A stretch of 64,000 nucleotides of DNA from Bifidobacterium italicum. Its GTDB lineage: Bacteria; Actinomycetota; Actinomycetes; Actinomycetales; Bifidobacteriaceae. The DNA lies in contig NZ_MVOG01000005.1 in assembly GCF_002286915.1 (NCBI RefSeq), forward strand, positions 62,001 to 126,000, written 5' to 3'. Positions within the stretch are counted from its first letter, which is position 1, and every line of letters begins with the position of its first letter. This document shows, one piece after another, positions 8,177-17,100 of this stretch. Both the position numbers and the translations under genes were made by a program. The notes below the pieces were generated by a model, which searched no databases, was not told the origin of the DNA, and saw nothing but the letters and a program-made list of their open reading frames with translations.

Positions 8177-9340
8177 TCAGGCCTTGTCGCCGTATTCGGC
8201 CTTCCAGTCCGCCTTCATGTCCCTGATGGTGGAGAAGGTGCTGAGGGCTTCCGTCTCGAGCCAGCCGCCCATATGGCCGTTTCCGTTGGAATTATGCTGC
8301 ATGAAGGTATCGGCGAACGCGACTTCGACCGACTTGCCGTCGAGGAACGGGAGCTCGGCGGGGAGCGGGAACGTCTCGCTGCCTTCTGCCTTCGCCGTGG
8401 ACGTTTCCAGACCGGACTGAGGAATCCGGCCCCACGGAACCATGATTGGATGCTCGATGTGGAGCATCTTGGCTTCTTCGCACAGCTGGACGAACATCGC
8501 CATGTACAGCAGCGTCAGGAGATTCAGCTGCGGGTCGATGTTCCCGGTGAAGTCGTCGCCGGACTCGAGCGTGGCGAAACGACGCAGATCCGCGTAGTCC
8601 GAATTGTCGAGATTCGTGTTCCACTTGGCCTTGGCGGCATCGTCGTCATGCAGGTATGCGCCCAGGGTTGCGCCCTTGAACGTCTCTTCGAACGTGCCTG
8701 ACTTCGGGGTGGAGAACGGCTTGTAGAAATCGGTCACATAAGCGCCGCGGAACGTGTCCTCGTAGCCGTTGTCGACGATGGTGTGCCAGATCTTCGGCAG
8801 TCTGCCGGCCATGCATTTGACTCCATCTTTCTCCCCGTCGACTCCCCCGTGGTTGAGGATGTTGTACCAGAACGGGGCGTTGTTGTTCCAACCGATGCCG
8901 GACCAATTGATCTGAATCAGCATGACTGGGGTGCTCAGCGCGCCTTCGTTGCACAGCGTCTCGTATTCGCGATGAAGCTGGGCGCGGTCTTCCTCAGAAG
9001 GATGCTCGATGTCATCCCACGGACGATTCCAGCTGAAGTCGTCCTTGGGATCCGGAACGAGGAAGTTGCCGGCATGGCCGTAGCGGAACGTCGGGAAGCC
9101 CTTATCGAGCCAGCCGGCGATCGTTTCGTCGTCCTCCCTCTTCTTGCCCTTCTCGGCATCCTTGATGCGAGTGGCGAAGAGCGACAGCTGGATGTTCCGG
9201 TACAGTTTCTTCGCGCCCTCATCGGTGAGGGTCACCTGGGGCTGGAACACATGAAGTGCTTCCGCGAGCGCCTTCGCCGTGCTGATTTCGGTGCGTCCCA
9301 ACTCGAGGAACTCCGCTTCGGTGATGAATGGCTTTTCCAT
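8177..9340 (-). CDS. Unknown 387-aa protein, accessory region
   Basis: I do not recognise the family. The protein is soluble and acidic, rich in Trp and Asn, with no signal peptide or membrane segment. A central block VMLIQINWSGIGWNNNAPFW followed about 50 residues later by GAYVTDFYKP loosely recalls the spacing of uracil-DNA-glycosylase-like folds, but this is only a visual resemblance. The start chosen is the inner ATG at 9340: AAAGGA sits 5 nt upstream, while the ATG at 9346 overlaps that site. The next gene on the same strand is another large unknown protein, 193 nt upstream. They may be functionally linked, but the gap argues against tight coupling. Confidence 0.7.
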   Translation of the reverse strand: MEKPFITEAEFLELGRTEISTAKALAEALHVFQPQVTLTDEGAKKLYRNIQLSLFATRIKDAEKGKKREDDETIAGWLDKGFPTFRYGHAGNFLVPDPKDDFSWNRPWDDIEHPSEEDRAQLHREYETLCNEGALSTPVMLIQINWSGIGWNNNAPFWYNILNHGGVDGEKDGVKCMAGRLPKIWHTIVDNGYEDTFRGAYVTDFYKPFSTPKSGTFEETFKGATLGAYLHDDDAAKAKWNTNLDNSDYADLRRFATLESGDDFTGNIDPQLNLLTLLYMAMFVQLCEEAKMLHIEHPIMVPWGRIPQSGLETSTAKAEGSETFPLPAELPFLDGKSVEVAFADTFMQHNSNGNGHMGGWLETEALSTFSTIRDMKADWKAEYGDKA

Positions 9341-9533
9341 AATCATCCTTTCCTGTTTGTTGTTATTATTTACATATGCAACAAATATTACGTTACATAT
9401 AAATCTTTACTCTCTGCTGGATCGTAGTGCATTTTCTTGCAGTGTTTGGGAATGGGGAGTATGCGGTCCTGAAAGTATGAGCGGCGTCATGCGACGATCT
9501 GGGCACATGCTTTGGCTGCCGGACTCCTTCCCA

Positions 9534-11663
9534 TCACATCAGTCGCTCCGGAACCCAGCTCATATGTTTGCCGATTCCCGGCACGAGCGTACGACCCATG
9601 AGTCCGGTCATCCGACCGACGTCGTCGAGTTCGTATCTGTTCTTGAGATTGCGGACCATGAACTGTGGTTCGCTTCCCGCGGCGCAGAAGAAGTCGTTCG
9701 GATTGGCGCGGCCATCCTCTGCGTTCGCCGCGGAGACCAGTTCGCACAATGTGCGGATCACACGGGAGGGGGTATTGCAATCGTATTCCGGAGCGAGGGA
9801 GAGCAGGTTGTTGTTCAACTGCCAATCCTTGGCGAAGATGTAAGGCAGCAGGCTTCCGAAATGCCGTCCGAAGTACTCTTCGGTGCTGAACTCGATCATG
9901 CCCTGCTTCTGAGGATCCTGCAGTGTATCCATGCACCACTTCGCGTCATATCGCAGGCTTCGCAGCGATGGGGGCATCACGATGTTGTCGCAGTAGGTCA
10001 GATCCAATTGCGTTTCCATCGCCTTGAGTATGACGAGCACATTGCAGGCGGCAAGCACACGGACCGCATTCGCGTCGAGGCGAATTGGATCGGTATTGAC
10101 CACTGCCCGCAGAGCGCGTTCCAGATAGGATTCGGTCGGACTGAGGAAATAGAATTCCGGATTCGCGTCCTGTCGTGCCCATCCCTGCTCGAGCAGTGTG
10201 TCGATTTCGATATACGCTTCGAGGACATCGTCGCGCAGTCTCTGCTGGTAGGGCTTTGCGGTCGAAGGAAGATTCGACCAGTATGCGATCTGACTGGTCA
10301 GCCACTCGTTCCGTACGATTTCATATCGTTCTTCCATGAAGTGCACGCAGTGGCCGTTCTCGAAACGTACGATTCTTTTGCCTAGGTCTTTTCGAACTGC
10401 ATGATCGGGCGGCAGCTGTTGCATCAGTGCGGCGATCGGCACAAGGCCGAAGATGCGCATGGCGATCCAGTCCGCCGGATTTGCGTCGATTGAGGGTATC
10501 CCGGTTGGCCGTTTGGGAGCCGGCCAATCGTGATGTCCGAGTAGGTCGAATGCTCCGATAAGATCCGGGTAATCGTTGATGAAGTCGAGAATGAACTTTC
10601 TTTCGGGCTGTTCATAGTAAGCGTGGGCGTCGATGCGGGTGGTGAGGAAGTCGTAGGCGAGACTAATGCCATGACGCCATCCTGGCGCAAGCTCGCGTGC
10701 GGATGGCTTCACTCCTCTCGCCATGCGCGAGAAATACGAGCAGTTCTGCTTCAGCAGCTTGTTCGGACGCTTGGAGCGGATGTCGTCGAGCAGATAGACC
10801 GCCGCGGGTCCGAACGGTTCCACCTGGTACTGAGGGGGCGTCGACTCTTGCTGTTCGGGCTGTGCTGATGGTTTGGCGCCCTGCGCGGATGGCTGTGTGG
10901 TCCGCGCGGGCTGAGTCTGCGCGGTCTGCTCGGTCTGATCCAGGACGCGAGGGTTGTCGTGGACGAATTGATAGAAATGGCAGGAGGACTCGTCGTCCAT
11001 CCCCTCCTGCGCTTCGACTGAGAGCAAGGTGTTGAGTATTGCCTCGTCCATGCAGAGGTCGACCATTTGCTGGCCTTGCGGATGGGCGACGAATGCCGCG
11101 CGTTTTTTGATGGATGCCTCTAGCTTCGGGAGTTGGTGGAGAAAACGTCTGTCAACCACGGTGACATGGTCCACGCCGCCGTCGCTGAAGTCGACGAGCA
11201 TGATTTTGCTCATGGCGTTGAAGGGAATCGTGAGGTTGTGGTCGGGGAGTACAAGGGCGAATACGTCGGGAACAATGTTCTGATCGTCGGGGTCGGTGAC
11301 GAGGCCGTAGGCGTCGACGACATCCGATGTGCGCAATGCGGCCCTCACAAGCGTGAGTCGTCCGGGTTCTAGTCGTGTGCCGTCTGCGGCGTTGAGCGCA
11401 TAGTCGATGAACAGTTCGGAGTGGGGGATCCAATCCGGGATCAGAAGATCCCATTTCGTGTCGTCGTCCTCGGTCAGATCGATGTGGTCGCGTCGCAGAT
11501 GGACACGGGGGATGAAGGAGCGCTCAGTGCCGTAGAAGTAGTTGTCGGAGAATGCGCAGACGCGGAACCTCGTGTGGAATCCCTCCAGCAGTGCCGCCGT
11601 CTCGAACGCCTGCTGCACTTCGGACAGCGTCATGTCCATATGCATGTCGATCGTTCGGGGCAT
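9534..11663 (-). CDS. Unknown 709-aa protein, accessory region
   Basis: No family is recognised. The protein has two soluble parts joined by a Gln/Pro/Thr/Ser-rich linker at about residues 243-285. There are no membrane helices, signal peptide, Walker motifs or clear nuclease motif. The C-terminal half is rich in aromatic residues and Asp (for example YCDNIVMPP, and a run around FSTEEYFGRHFGSLLPYIF). The ATG at 11663 has GAGGAGCGAGG directly upstream. Its neighbours are the equally unknown 387-aa gene downstream and a decayed fic beyond a repeat element. In this setting it could be part of a defence or mobile cargo, but nothing in the sequence proves that. Confidence 0.7.
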   Translation of the reverse strand: MPRTIDMHMDMTLSEVQQAFETAALLEGFHTRFRVCAFSDNYFYGTERSFIPRVHLRRDHIDLTEDDDTKWDLLIPDWIPHSELFIDYALNAADGTRLEPGRLTLVRAALRTSDVVDAYGLVTDPDDQNIVPDVFALVLPDHNLTIPFNAMSKIMLVDFSDGGVDHVTVVDRRFLHQLPKLEASIKKRAAFVAHPQGQQMVDLCMDEAILNTLLSVEAQEGMDDESSCHFYQFVHDNPRVLDQTEQTAQTQPARTTQPSAQGAKPSAQPEQQESTPPQYQVEPFGPAAVYLLDDIRSKRPNKLLKQNCSYFSRMARGVKPSARELAPGWRHGISLAYDFLTTRIDAHAYYEQPERKFILDFINDYPDLIGAFDLLGHHDWPAPKRPTGIPSIDANPADWIAMRIFGLVPIAALMQQLPPDHAVRKDLGKRIVRFENGHCVHFMEERYEIVRNEWLTSQIAYWSNLPSTAKPYQQRLRDDVLEAYIEIDTLLEQGWARQDANPEFYFLSPTESYLERALRAVVNTDPIRLDANAVRVLAACNVLVILKAMETQLDLTYCDNIVMPPSLRSLRYDAKWCMDTLQDPQKQGMIEFSTEEYFGRHFGSLLPYIFAKDWQLNNNLLSLAPEYDCNTPSRVIRTLCELVSAANAEDGRANPNDFFCAAGSEPQFMVRNLKNRYELDDVGRMTGLMGRTLVPGIGKHMSWVPERLM

Positions 11664-11915
11664 GTCCTCGCTCCTCTCCCGTCTTCCTCGCTGCCGTTGC
11701 GGCGTCTCGCGGTCTATCTTTTGCCGTCATGGCCTATCTCCATTGTTCCTGCTGATTATGGCTGTGCGAAATATTGCCGATTCGTTGCAATGTCTAGGTT
11801 TACGGAGCGAATCGCATGAGGCGCGAAGGATGTGCGCCGGCGGAGGCCGCATTCTTGGGCACTGCCGCAGGCGTTGTGGCACGCAGTCGGTGGCTTGTCG
11901 GGATGGTATCGATGA

Positions 11916-12049
11916 TGTATCTGCGCTGAGGAGGAGCATTTTCCGGCTGGGTGGCGAGTAGCGGCACCGCCGATGCTTGCAAAGATGCGGGCAGGCGGAG
12001 GGTAGTACTCAGGGATCCGGAGAAAATGCTCCTCCTCAGCGCAGATACA
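11916..12049. repeat. Dispersed TATCT...AGATA element, TATCTGCG family, copy 1
   Basis: This is a 134-bp element with long inverted arms. Arm 11916-11947 (TGTATCTGCGCTGAGG...) pairs with 12017-12049, differing only by a 2-nt indel near the inner end. The loop of about 70 nt has no open frame. Similar architecture with different stem sequence occurs at 25879-25998 and 36844-36982. It accounts for most of the 505-nt gap between the 709-aa gene and the fic remnant; nothing else is visible there. Confidence 0.75.
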
Positions 12050-12168
12050 GTCGCGAGGCGGCTTGAAAAGGTGATTTGGGATGGCCCGAAGGAGATTTGA
12101 GCGGCCGGGGAGGAAAAGGAGCGGAATCTGACGGTCGGAAAAGAAGCCCAGCGGTCAGGAAGGGCGCC

Positions 12169-13060
12169 TCAGGAACCCATACCGGACATGGCTTCCACCC
12201 GTCGCCGCAGCGCGGCGTCGTCGGTGGTGAGGGGCTCGCTCAGAGGCTTGACGATCTTGTCAAACATGCGGATGAGCGTCGCATAGTCGCCGGCGAGCAT
12301 CGCGCGCGGATGCGACGTCGTTCTCCTGCTTGCCGATCAGCCGCCAGTCGAACTGCCATCCGGCATCGCGCGCCACCAGATCCCAGAAGAAGCGCTGCGT
12401 GCGTCCGTTGCCTTCACGGAATGGATGCAGCACATTGAAATCGTCGTAGTGGACGCTCATCCGCTCCACGAACTGCCAGCGAGGCAGCCCGTGCAGATGG
12501 CAGTCGTCGGCGAGTGCGCGCTCGCAGTACGGGATGCCCGTGATGAACATGTGCGCTGGCAGGAACATCGTGTACGCCTTGCTGATGGCGACGGTGCGCA
12601 GTTCTCCCGCCCAGTCGTACACGTCCTGAAACAGATAGCGGTGGATCTGCTGCAGCTGCCGCACGGTGCCGCGCGCCGGTATCCGCATCGTCTGTAGTTT
12701 GATCAATCGGACCGCGAACAACGTGAACTCGATCGTGGAGAGCGTCTCCGCATCCCGCACGCCGACAAGATTGCGCAGCACCTGCGTGCCGGGAATGAGA
12801 TAGGGGTCGACGGTTGCCTCATTCATGCCGATCATCTGATGTTCCGATGCGGCCTCGCGATGGGGATAACGGGCGACTGCGAGCTCAAGCAGCAGATCCT
12901 CGTCGACCTCGCCGTCGGCGTATGCGATGAATGCGTCCGCCAAGTCGCCGTCGATATGTCCGCCTTCCAAAGCGACCGATTGCAGCGCGAGATCGACGTT
13001 TCGCCTGCGCACGTCGTTCGGCACGACGTCGTTCGTCTCGTCGTTCGTCGATGCACTCAT
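12169..13060 (-). pseudogene. Fic-domain protein, frameshifted near the C-terminus
   Basis: The first 250 or so residues are a Fic (AMP-transferase/phosphotransferase) protein with the full active-site loop HPFREGNGRTQRFF near residue 211. After WRLIGKQENDVAS the frame runs into an arginine-rich tail that stops at 12260. In the alternative frame the expected Fic ending continues (RAMLAGDYATLIRMFDKIV, then about 28 more residues) to a stop at 12169. The break falls in the alternating run CGCGCGCG at 12301-12308 and needs a net +1 or -2 change. It is either a sequencing/assembly error, a true pseudogene, or a slippage-prone run. No antitoxin-like gene is adjacent. Confidence 0.8.
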
Positions 13061-13852
13061 GCCGCCATATTCTCATATGCGAACATGACGGTCAATGACG
13101 GTTATGTGGGGTATAAAAAGCGCGGGTTGCGGGTGTATTCGACGATGTCAGTCGTCGTGTGCGCGGAACTGGTCGATGGGAGTGCCGTCCTTCGTCTTCC
13201 ACTGTATCCAGCCGAATCCTACCGCAACACACACTCACTCATGAAATAACCAACAAACCAACAAAACCAGAAACCACGAAACCGACGACACCGTACAAAA
13301 CAACCGACGACACCGTACAAAAAAGTGACGACACCGTACAAGCGGATTTGACAAAATACACACCTGGCACATGCAGCCACACGTGACGCACGCACGCGCT
13401 GATTCATCCCCTGTTTCGCGTCGGATCTGCCACACGTCCGAACCGTCCCCGCGACCAAGAAAACGCATGGACCGGGCGCGAAGATCCAACCGATCCAGCC
13501 CCAACAGGCACTGACCGTCGAACACGCTAAAATCAGGGACAGGCCGTGCCCCATTCTTTTTATCATTCACACAACAAATGATGGAGCACGGCCCTTGCGC
13601 ACTCAAAAGGGAAGAGCCGCATTCGGCCGGCGATAATCATGTCGGGGCTTGACGGCGATTTATTTTTCCACCATCCCGGCAGTCCGTAGGTCATCCTACC
13701 GCTCTCTGGTTTGAATGTGAAACGATGTCCCTTCGCTTTCAATTCAGTCATTTCCTTGTTGATTTTCTGTCTGTCAATTACCTAAAGAATTCTGTTTTTG
13801 GTCTTTTGTTGATGTATTCGAGGTTTATGGCGTCAGGTAATTCGAGTATATT
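13061..13852. other. Non-coding, AT-rich spacer with iteron-like repeats
   Basis: This 790-nt stretch has no convincing gene. It contains three direct copies of GACGACACCGTACAA (listed separately). Two inward-facing short blocks resemble each other (GGCCGTGCCCC near 13543-13553 and GCACGGCCC near 13582-13590, flanking an AT-rich centre). Short minus-strand frames here lack ribosome sites and family resemblance. The base composition differs from the flanking coding DNA, which suggests insertion and decay of foreign DNA. Confidence 0.5.
13284..13342. repeat. Three direct repeats of GACGACACCGTACAA
   Basis: Copies start at 13284, 13306 and 13327, a period of 22 then 21 bp, which puts them on about the same face of the helix. 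The first two extend to GACGACACCGTACAAAA. They could be iterons of a lost replicon, terminal binding sites of a decayed insertion sequence, or operator sites. No replication or transposase gene adjoins them. Confidence 0.7.
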
Positions 13853-14122
13853 TCATCCTTGGTCGAGGTTGCTCTTGATAGTCGTGTCGGCATCCGATGC
13901 AGTATCGCTATAGAGCGGAGCAGAAGCCCCGCCAGAGGACCGGGAGGTTGAATCGTCCTGAATGTCATCGGTGTCTTCCTCCAGCCGTGCGGGCTTTTCA
14001 TGTCGCGCATGAGGATGTGCAACTGTTGCGGATTCGTGCGCGGACTCCTGCCCAGCGACCGGATGCGTGATAAGCGGTTCTGGCAGCTTTCGCTTGCGTT
14101 CCTGAAGATCGTTCAAGTACTG
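13853..14122 (-). pseudogene. In-frame continuation of the helicase-nuclease past an amber codon
   Basis: Directly after the TAG at 14123-14125 the same frame stays open for about 90 codons to 13853. The junction (KSAMNPV, stop, QYLNDLQERKRK) reads like one helix in which a Trp codon (TGG) became TAG. Related helicase-nucleases often end with a helix of this kind after the nuclease domain. The rest of the tail is polar and low in complexity. It has no ribosome-binding site of its own; the first possible start is a TTG at 14116. It is best read as the severed C-terminus of the gene at 14123-18439. Confidence 0.55.
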
Positions 14123-17100
14123 CTATACGGGGTTCATGGCGGACTTCCGGTCGAAATAGTAGGCCGAGGCACTTAGACGAATGAAGTGCCAACCGAGTCT
14201 TTCGAGCACACGCTGTTTTTTAATTTCCTTGTGGAATTCGCGCGCACTCTCGGGATTGTTGTCCGGATCGTCGCCGTCACATTCAATGGCGAGCCGCAGT
14301 CCTGCGCCGATGGTGACGACGCAGTCAATATCGTACCGGCCTACTTGGTGGTGGAGCGAAATGCCGCTCTCCTCGCATCCGTATGTCAGCAGGTCACGGA
14401 GAACATCCTTTTCGAATTCGGTGCGGGTGGTCCCGAACAAATCGTTGAGAACAGTCTCGTCGCTGTGATTTTGAACGTATTCTATGAGACCTTTCCTGTA
14501 ATCGGCATCAGCGAGGGAATCGACGTCCATTGAATAGAACACCCATAGCTGGTCTCGTGCGCGGGATGCGGCTACATTCATCCATTGAGCGCTACGCTCC
14601 GTTGTACCCGTGCTCTTCTTCGAGTCCGACACGAAGGAAAGGAACATCACATTACGCTCGTCACCTTGGAAGACCGGCGGGTTGCCAACCCGTATTTTAC
14701 GCTTGGCATACTCCTCCGTGCCGATGGCGTTGAGAAGCATGTTCTCAATGATTTTCTGCTGACTGCCGCTCATCAATGTGACAACGCCAAAAGTCATCCC
14801 ATCGTATCGGGTGTCTTTGATGCAGGCCACGACCTGGTCGGTCAATGCTCGTGCTTCGACCTCATTGACGACACTGTCCGAGACCTTTCTTGTAGTGGCA
14901 TCGGGGACATAGCGTGCGCGTAGAGGCGACCCTATTTCAGGATGGGTGCGTTCCCTCAACGGGAACACTTGACCGTTATAGAACCTGTTCGAGTATTCGA
15001 TGATTTCCGGTACGCAGCGGAAATGCTCCTGCAATAGGATACGAGATTCAAAAACGCGATTCGCAATCGCATACAGGGACTCGTCGCCGGAAAACAGGGT
15101 TTTCTCTGTGAAATCGGGGATGTACTTCTCCTGAAGCTTCGTATATTGATCCACATCTTTGAATGCATTGGTCGGTGATGTCTGTTTATCGTCGCCGACG
15201 ATTATGGCTTTTTTCGCCAGAGCCAGGATACCGACCGACAACAGATCGCACTGTGAGGATTCATCGACGATGATGACATCGAAAGGCTGTGAGATTCCTG
15301 GATCGAAGTTATCCAACACCTTGTGAATGGGCATGATCCACACAGGCATCGCATTCAATGCGTGCGGCAGCTCCCTGCGAGCGGTGGCCATGAATCGCGA
15401 AGCGTTCTTTCCGGTCCCCTTGCCCACTTTTTTGATTGCATCCAGCCAGGCCTGCAAAGCACGCCTGTCGCTGGGCCTCTGTGCCTGCTTAAGATGGAGA
15501 CGTGCCGATAGGACAACATCGGTCGTGACCATATCGACTAGTTTCTTCGTGATTCCCTGCGATTCGCGCATGAGCTCGTCGACATCAGACGACTGAATCA
15601 GCTGTCTGACCCATTCCCGGGCTTTCGCAAGTTCCCAGACGGTCCTATACTTGTCAATCGCTCCCGTCACTGTGGCGTCGCCGTGGGAATCCCTGATGTT
15701 TTTCGCCCATAGCGGGGATACCGAAGACAGTCGTTCATGCAGCCGGTCGAGTTCACGATGTTGCTCCTCAATCGCGCGAAGGCTGGCGGATGCTGCCAAT
15801 GCCTCCGACCATTGGGATACATCCTTCTCATTCAGTGACTGTGATAATCTGTCCCATAGGCGTCCGGAATGACCGCCCACCTTCTGGATAATCGAATCCA
15901 GCTCACGCTGCAGGTGTTGTTGCTCGCGTCTCACTTGCGCATCCTGCAATGCTTGAATGGCCGCCTGAAGGTTGTCCGCACCCATGGAAGCATTGTCCTC
16001 GGGGAAGAAATCATGCGACATGTTCCTGTAGGGGAAGAAACGTCGCACCGTTGTTTCGAGGTTCGGATAAACCTCGCGCCACCATCGGAGCGTCTTCCTC
16101 ACATCATCAATCAGATCAGATATCTGGATCAGCGTGCCATCGTCCGCCTTGGGAAGGTCAATCGGCAGACCCCGAAAGCTTTGCGCGAGGGTGGTTCCCA
16201 GTTGGTTGAGCAGCCGGCGTTCTTCAATATATCCCTGAACCAGATTCAGATCTCCAATCGTCTGCGGTTGGGCATCATCCACGGAGATGGTCGCAGCGAA
16301 TTCACGAAGATCCTTGTTGAACAGCCGGGGAATGCCCTTGCCCCGGCCAAGACGATCTTTCCATGTCCGCAATAGTTCCGTTTGCTTGTTGAAAACACCA
16401 TCAGGGACGATCACGGAATGACCTAAACGCGCACGGGACAGAGGCATGCAGCAGGAAAGCTGCTCGCTGGCTTTCCTCATGCCATCTTCGATCCATATGA
16501 TTTGTTGGCTGCCCTCACGTACCCAGTCACCGAGTTGACGCTCCCATTCCTGGTTGAGTTGCGCTAGAGAGGAATGCCCTTTCTGCAACAAGCGGACGAT
16601 GTCATGCATCTGTGGGGGTGTGGCGGCATCGAAGACGGATATCTCCAGTCCCGCATTCTGTAGATTCGCCACCTGACGATTCACGCGCGTGAGTTGGCCA
16701 TACAGAGTATCGAGCGTTTGGGCCGAGGGAAGCCTGCTCGGGTCGGGAAGATCCGCATCTCCATATCGCTCATCATCCCTATCCAGCCTCCGGCACAGCG
16801 ATACATACCTCTCGAATTCGTCCCGATCCAACGGTATCGCCGCATCTGGAGGAACATGCTCAGGGATGATGGAGGCCAGCTCGTCCCTCGCTACCAACCG
16901 AGCGACATCCTCTGCTTTCATCTCTGACCCGTTGAACATGTATGTACTGTTCTCCCTTGCTAGGGAGTCGCATAATTGTTGGTCGATGGATGTCAGCCTG
17001 TCCTGGGCGTCGTTGATAGCATGATCGAGCTTGTTGATGCGGACCTCGGCATCATTCACATCGAGATTAGCTAAGGAATCCTGCACCCGTTGTATGGACA

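Noticed and set aside
12076-12438. Plus-strand frame of 120 aa opposite the fic remnant
   Set aside because: The arginine/histidine-rich composition is typical of the antisense of GC-rich genes, and the opposite strand clearly encodes Fic.
13235-13751. Minus-strand frames of 60-120 aa in the AT-rich spacer
   Set aside because: They are cysteine- and arginine-rich, overlap each other, lack ribosome sites and run through the direct repeats.
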